DNA of 25,427 bases, taken from positions 1 to 25,427 of the forward strand of contig DYPB01000021.1 in NCBI GenBank assembly GCA_020720185.1. Direction: 5' to 3'. This document shows positions 24,480 to 25,427 of this stretch, in pieces (positions within the stretch are counted from its first letter, which is position 1; every line of letters starts with the position of its first letter). This DNA is from Flavobacterium psychrophilum (GTDB lineage: Bacteria > Bacteroidota > Bacteroidia > Flavobacteriales > Flavobacteriaceae). A program made the position numbers and the translations under genes. The notes under the pieces are model-generated. The model made no database searches. It saw nothing but the letters and a program-made list of their open reading frames with translations, and was not told the DNA's origin.

Positions 24480-24668
24480 ATAAAAATAGGTTTTTGTAGC
24501 CTGCAACAACGCTACTAAATTATTCTTTAACTCAACGGAGAACTTCTTTAATACTACTAAACACTTCTTTAACTCAACGGAAAACTTCTTTAATACTACT
24601 AAATAATTCTTTAACTTATCTGAAACTTATTTTAATATTACTAAACATTTCTGAAAGACTACTAACTT
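24480..24668 (-). pseudogene. Possible decayed heptad-repeat coding sequence (minus strand)
   Basis: One minus-strand frame, ending at a TGA (24479-24477), reads as a run of seven-residue units such as 'LVVLKKF', 'SVELKKC', 'LVVLKKF', 'SVELKNN', preceded by more diverged units 'LVVFQKC' and 'LVILK' before an in-frame TAA at 24629-24627. The hydrophobic/basic spacing is that of an amphipathic helix. There is no ATG, and the stop interrupts the frame, so this is at most a remnant. The plus strand is also open across the first two units with a different 14-residue pattern, so the coding reading is uncertain. Confidence 0.3.
24512..24652. repeat. 42-bp tandem repeat, about 3.4 copies
   Basis: Units begin at 24512, 24554, 24596 and 24638, each with CTACTAAA (TTACTAAA in the last). 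Units 1 and 2 match at 38 of 42 positions; unit 3 is more diverged and unit 4 partial. Each unit contains TTCTTTAA (or a variant) twice, 21 bp apart, so there is a 21-bp subperiod. The copies are contiguous, without spacers. Confidence 0.85.
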
Positions 24669-24713
24669 ATTATTTATTATTATTGGATAAAAAATAAATA
24701 TTAAAAAATAAAT

Positions 24714-24743
24714 TTGTATATTAAAAAAAATATTTTATTTTTG
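24714..24743 (+). promoter_or_regulatory. Promoter of the last gene
   Basis: TTG at 24714-24716 (within ATTTG), 19 bp, then TATTTTTG at 24736-24743: an almost ideal Bacteroidota promoter, about 30 bp upstream of the start codon at 24772. Confidence 0.8.
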
Positions 24744-24771
24744 TACTCATTAATTCTTAAAAAAAAAAATT

Positions 24772-25427
24772 ATGAAAAAGAAACAAGTAATGAGAACTTA
24801 TAACTTCTCTGACGCAAAATTAATTACCCTCGCTGGTGAAAAAATAGCCTTTATTAGAAGAGATGTTACTAATTTTGATAATTATGGAGTTGTTAATACA
24901 ATGGTTGATGCATTAGAGTTAAAAGTTACTTCATTTTCTGATTTTGATACAGATGTTGAGTCTTTAACGAACCAAACTACAGCAACAGCATTAAAAGATG
25001 CCAAAGCTGATGAAGTTAAAATAGCAATTAGGAGTGTGATGAGTAGAGCCGAATTAAAATATGGTGTAAAAAATCCAAAATATAAGAAATTCGGAGCTGA
25101 TACTATTTCAAAACAGACAGATGCTAATTTATTAGTTACAGGAAAAAGAGTAGTTCGAGTAGGAAATATGTTATTATCTGAACTTTCGGCTAATGGATTG
25201 ACGACTACAATTTTAGATAATTTGAATACTATTTGTAATCAATTTGAAACTGCAATTATTGATAAAGAAATTAAAGTAGGCGAAAGAGATATTGAGCAAG
25301 AAGATAGAGTTGAGGCAGGAAACGAAATTTATAATGAATTAGTTAAATATACTAATACAGGACAGGCTATTTGGAGTAGCGTAGATGTTGCTAAATATAA
25401 CGATTATGTTATTTATAATACCCCAAC
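24772..25427 (+). CDS. Protein of unknown function (partial, 5' part)
   Basis: The first 218 codons of an open frame that runs off the window. The start ATG at 24772 follows a run of nine A plus TT and a near-ideal promoter; a second in-frame ATG (24790) is possible. No signal peptide or membrane helix is visible. The protein opens with 'MRTYNFSDAKLITLAGEK' after six residues, then 'FIRRDVTNFDNYGV', and is mostly helical and charged, with conserved-looking 'FRxx'-free but Lys/Asp-rich segments ('VTGKRVVRVGNMLLSEL', 'VEAGNEIYNELVKYTNTG'). It resembles a family of uncharacterised proteins I have seen in Bacteroidota, often in several copies, but I cannot name it. The 42-bp repeats lie directly upstream of its promoter. 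Confidence 0.8.
   Translation, partial: MKKKQVMRTYNFSDAKLITLAGEKIAFIRRDVTNFDNYGVVNTMVDALELKVTSFSDFDTDVESLTNQTTATALKDAKADEVKIAIRSVMSRAELKYGVKNPKYKKFGADTISKQTDANLLVTGKRVVRVGNMLLSELSANGLTTTILDNLNTICNQFETAIIDKEIKVGERDIEQEDRVEAGNEIYNELVKYTNTGQAIWSSVDVAKYNDYVIYNTP

Larger units (their letters stand above)
24233..24771. other. Gene-free gap rich in hairpins and repeats
   Basis: 539 bp without an intact gene. From left to right it holds a 12-bp spaced inverted repeat (24241-24300), an AT-only hairpin with a T-run (24322-24353), a strong terminator (24397-24441), 42-bp tandem repeats (24512-24652) and a promoter for the last gene (24714-24743). Confidence 0.7.

Noticed and set aside
24512..24652. CRISPR array
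   Set aside because: The 42-bp copies are contiguous with no unique spacers and diverge quickly, and no cas gene is present.

Overview
The window is AT-rich DNA from a member of the Bacteroidota, most likely a flavobacterium (class Flavobacteriia). This rests on PorQ of the type IX secretion system beside cmk, several promoters of the Bacteroidota form (TTG, 18-22 bp, TAnnTTTG), A-rich start contexts, and an ECF sigma / small membrane protein / Spy-like operon. I saw no tRNA, rRNA, CRISPR array or transposase gene. Most of the window is ordinary chromosomal backbone with a few odd spots.

Layout. 1-116: the 3' end of an unidentified gene. 251-1225 (+): a promoter-led pair, a stand-alone zinc-binding CZB protein and a stand-alone Aer-like PAS protein. 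1304-3727 (+): a single reading frame joining a GT2 glycosyltransferase to a Wzx-type flippase. 3764-6179 (-): porQ-cmk-ung. 6180-6624: a gene-free gap with a 229-bp element that looks like a MITE. 6625-9078 (-): lon. 9201-9749 (-): a small lipoprotein. 9817-11793 (-): the Kup potassium transporter. 12027-14811 (-): a likely operon of a two-helix membrane protein, an SRPBCC/GyrI-like protein, an ECF sigma factor, a presumed anti-sigma protein and a Spy-like periplasmic protein. 15043-15603 (-): a flavin reductase-like protein with a shortened C-terminus. 15861-17768 (+): acetyl-CoA synthetase, converging through a shared hairpin terminator on a (-) pair: a cNMP/CBS/nucleotidyltransferase regulator and an exonuclease-fold protein that has lost key catalytic residues. 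20402-21940 (-): a superfamily 2 helicase. It diverges from a (+) cluster of a DUF3817 membrane protein, a YbdG-like mechanosensitive channel and a WbqC-family protein (22050-24232). 24233-24771: terminators, 42-bp tandem repeats and a strong promoter. 24772 to the end: the start of a gene of unknown function.

How the parts may work together. porQ, cmk and ung share a transcript by spacing. acs and the nucleotidyltransferase/exonuclease pair belong to a neighbourhood often linked to acetate metabolism in other bacteria. The ECF operon looks like a self-contained envelope-sensing unit. The CZB and PAS proteins look like the sensory parts of a chemoreceptor without a receptor body.

Points most worth a second look: the GT2-flippase fusion, the split PAS/CZB pair, the MITE-like element, the degenerate exonuclease, the atypical Ung active-site loop, and the 42-bp repeats, whose minus strand reads as repeated amphipathic heptads. 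None of these is proven to be a new system from sequence alone.
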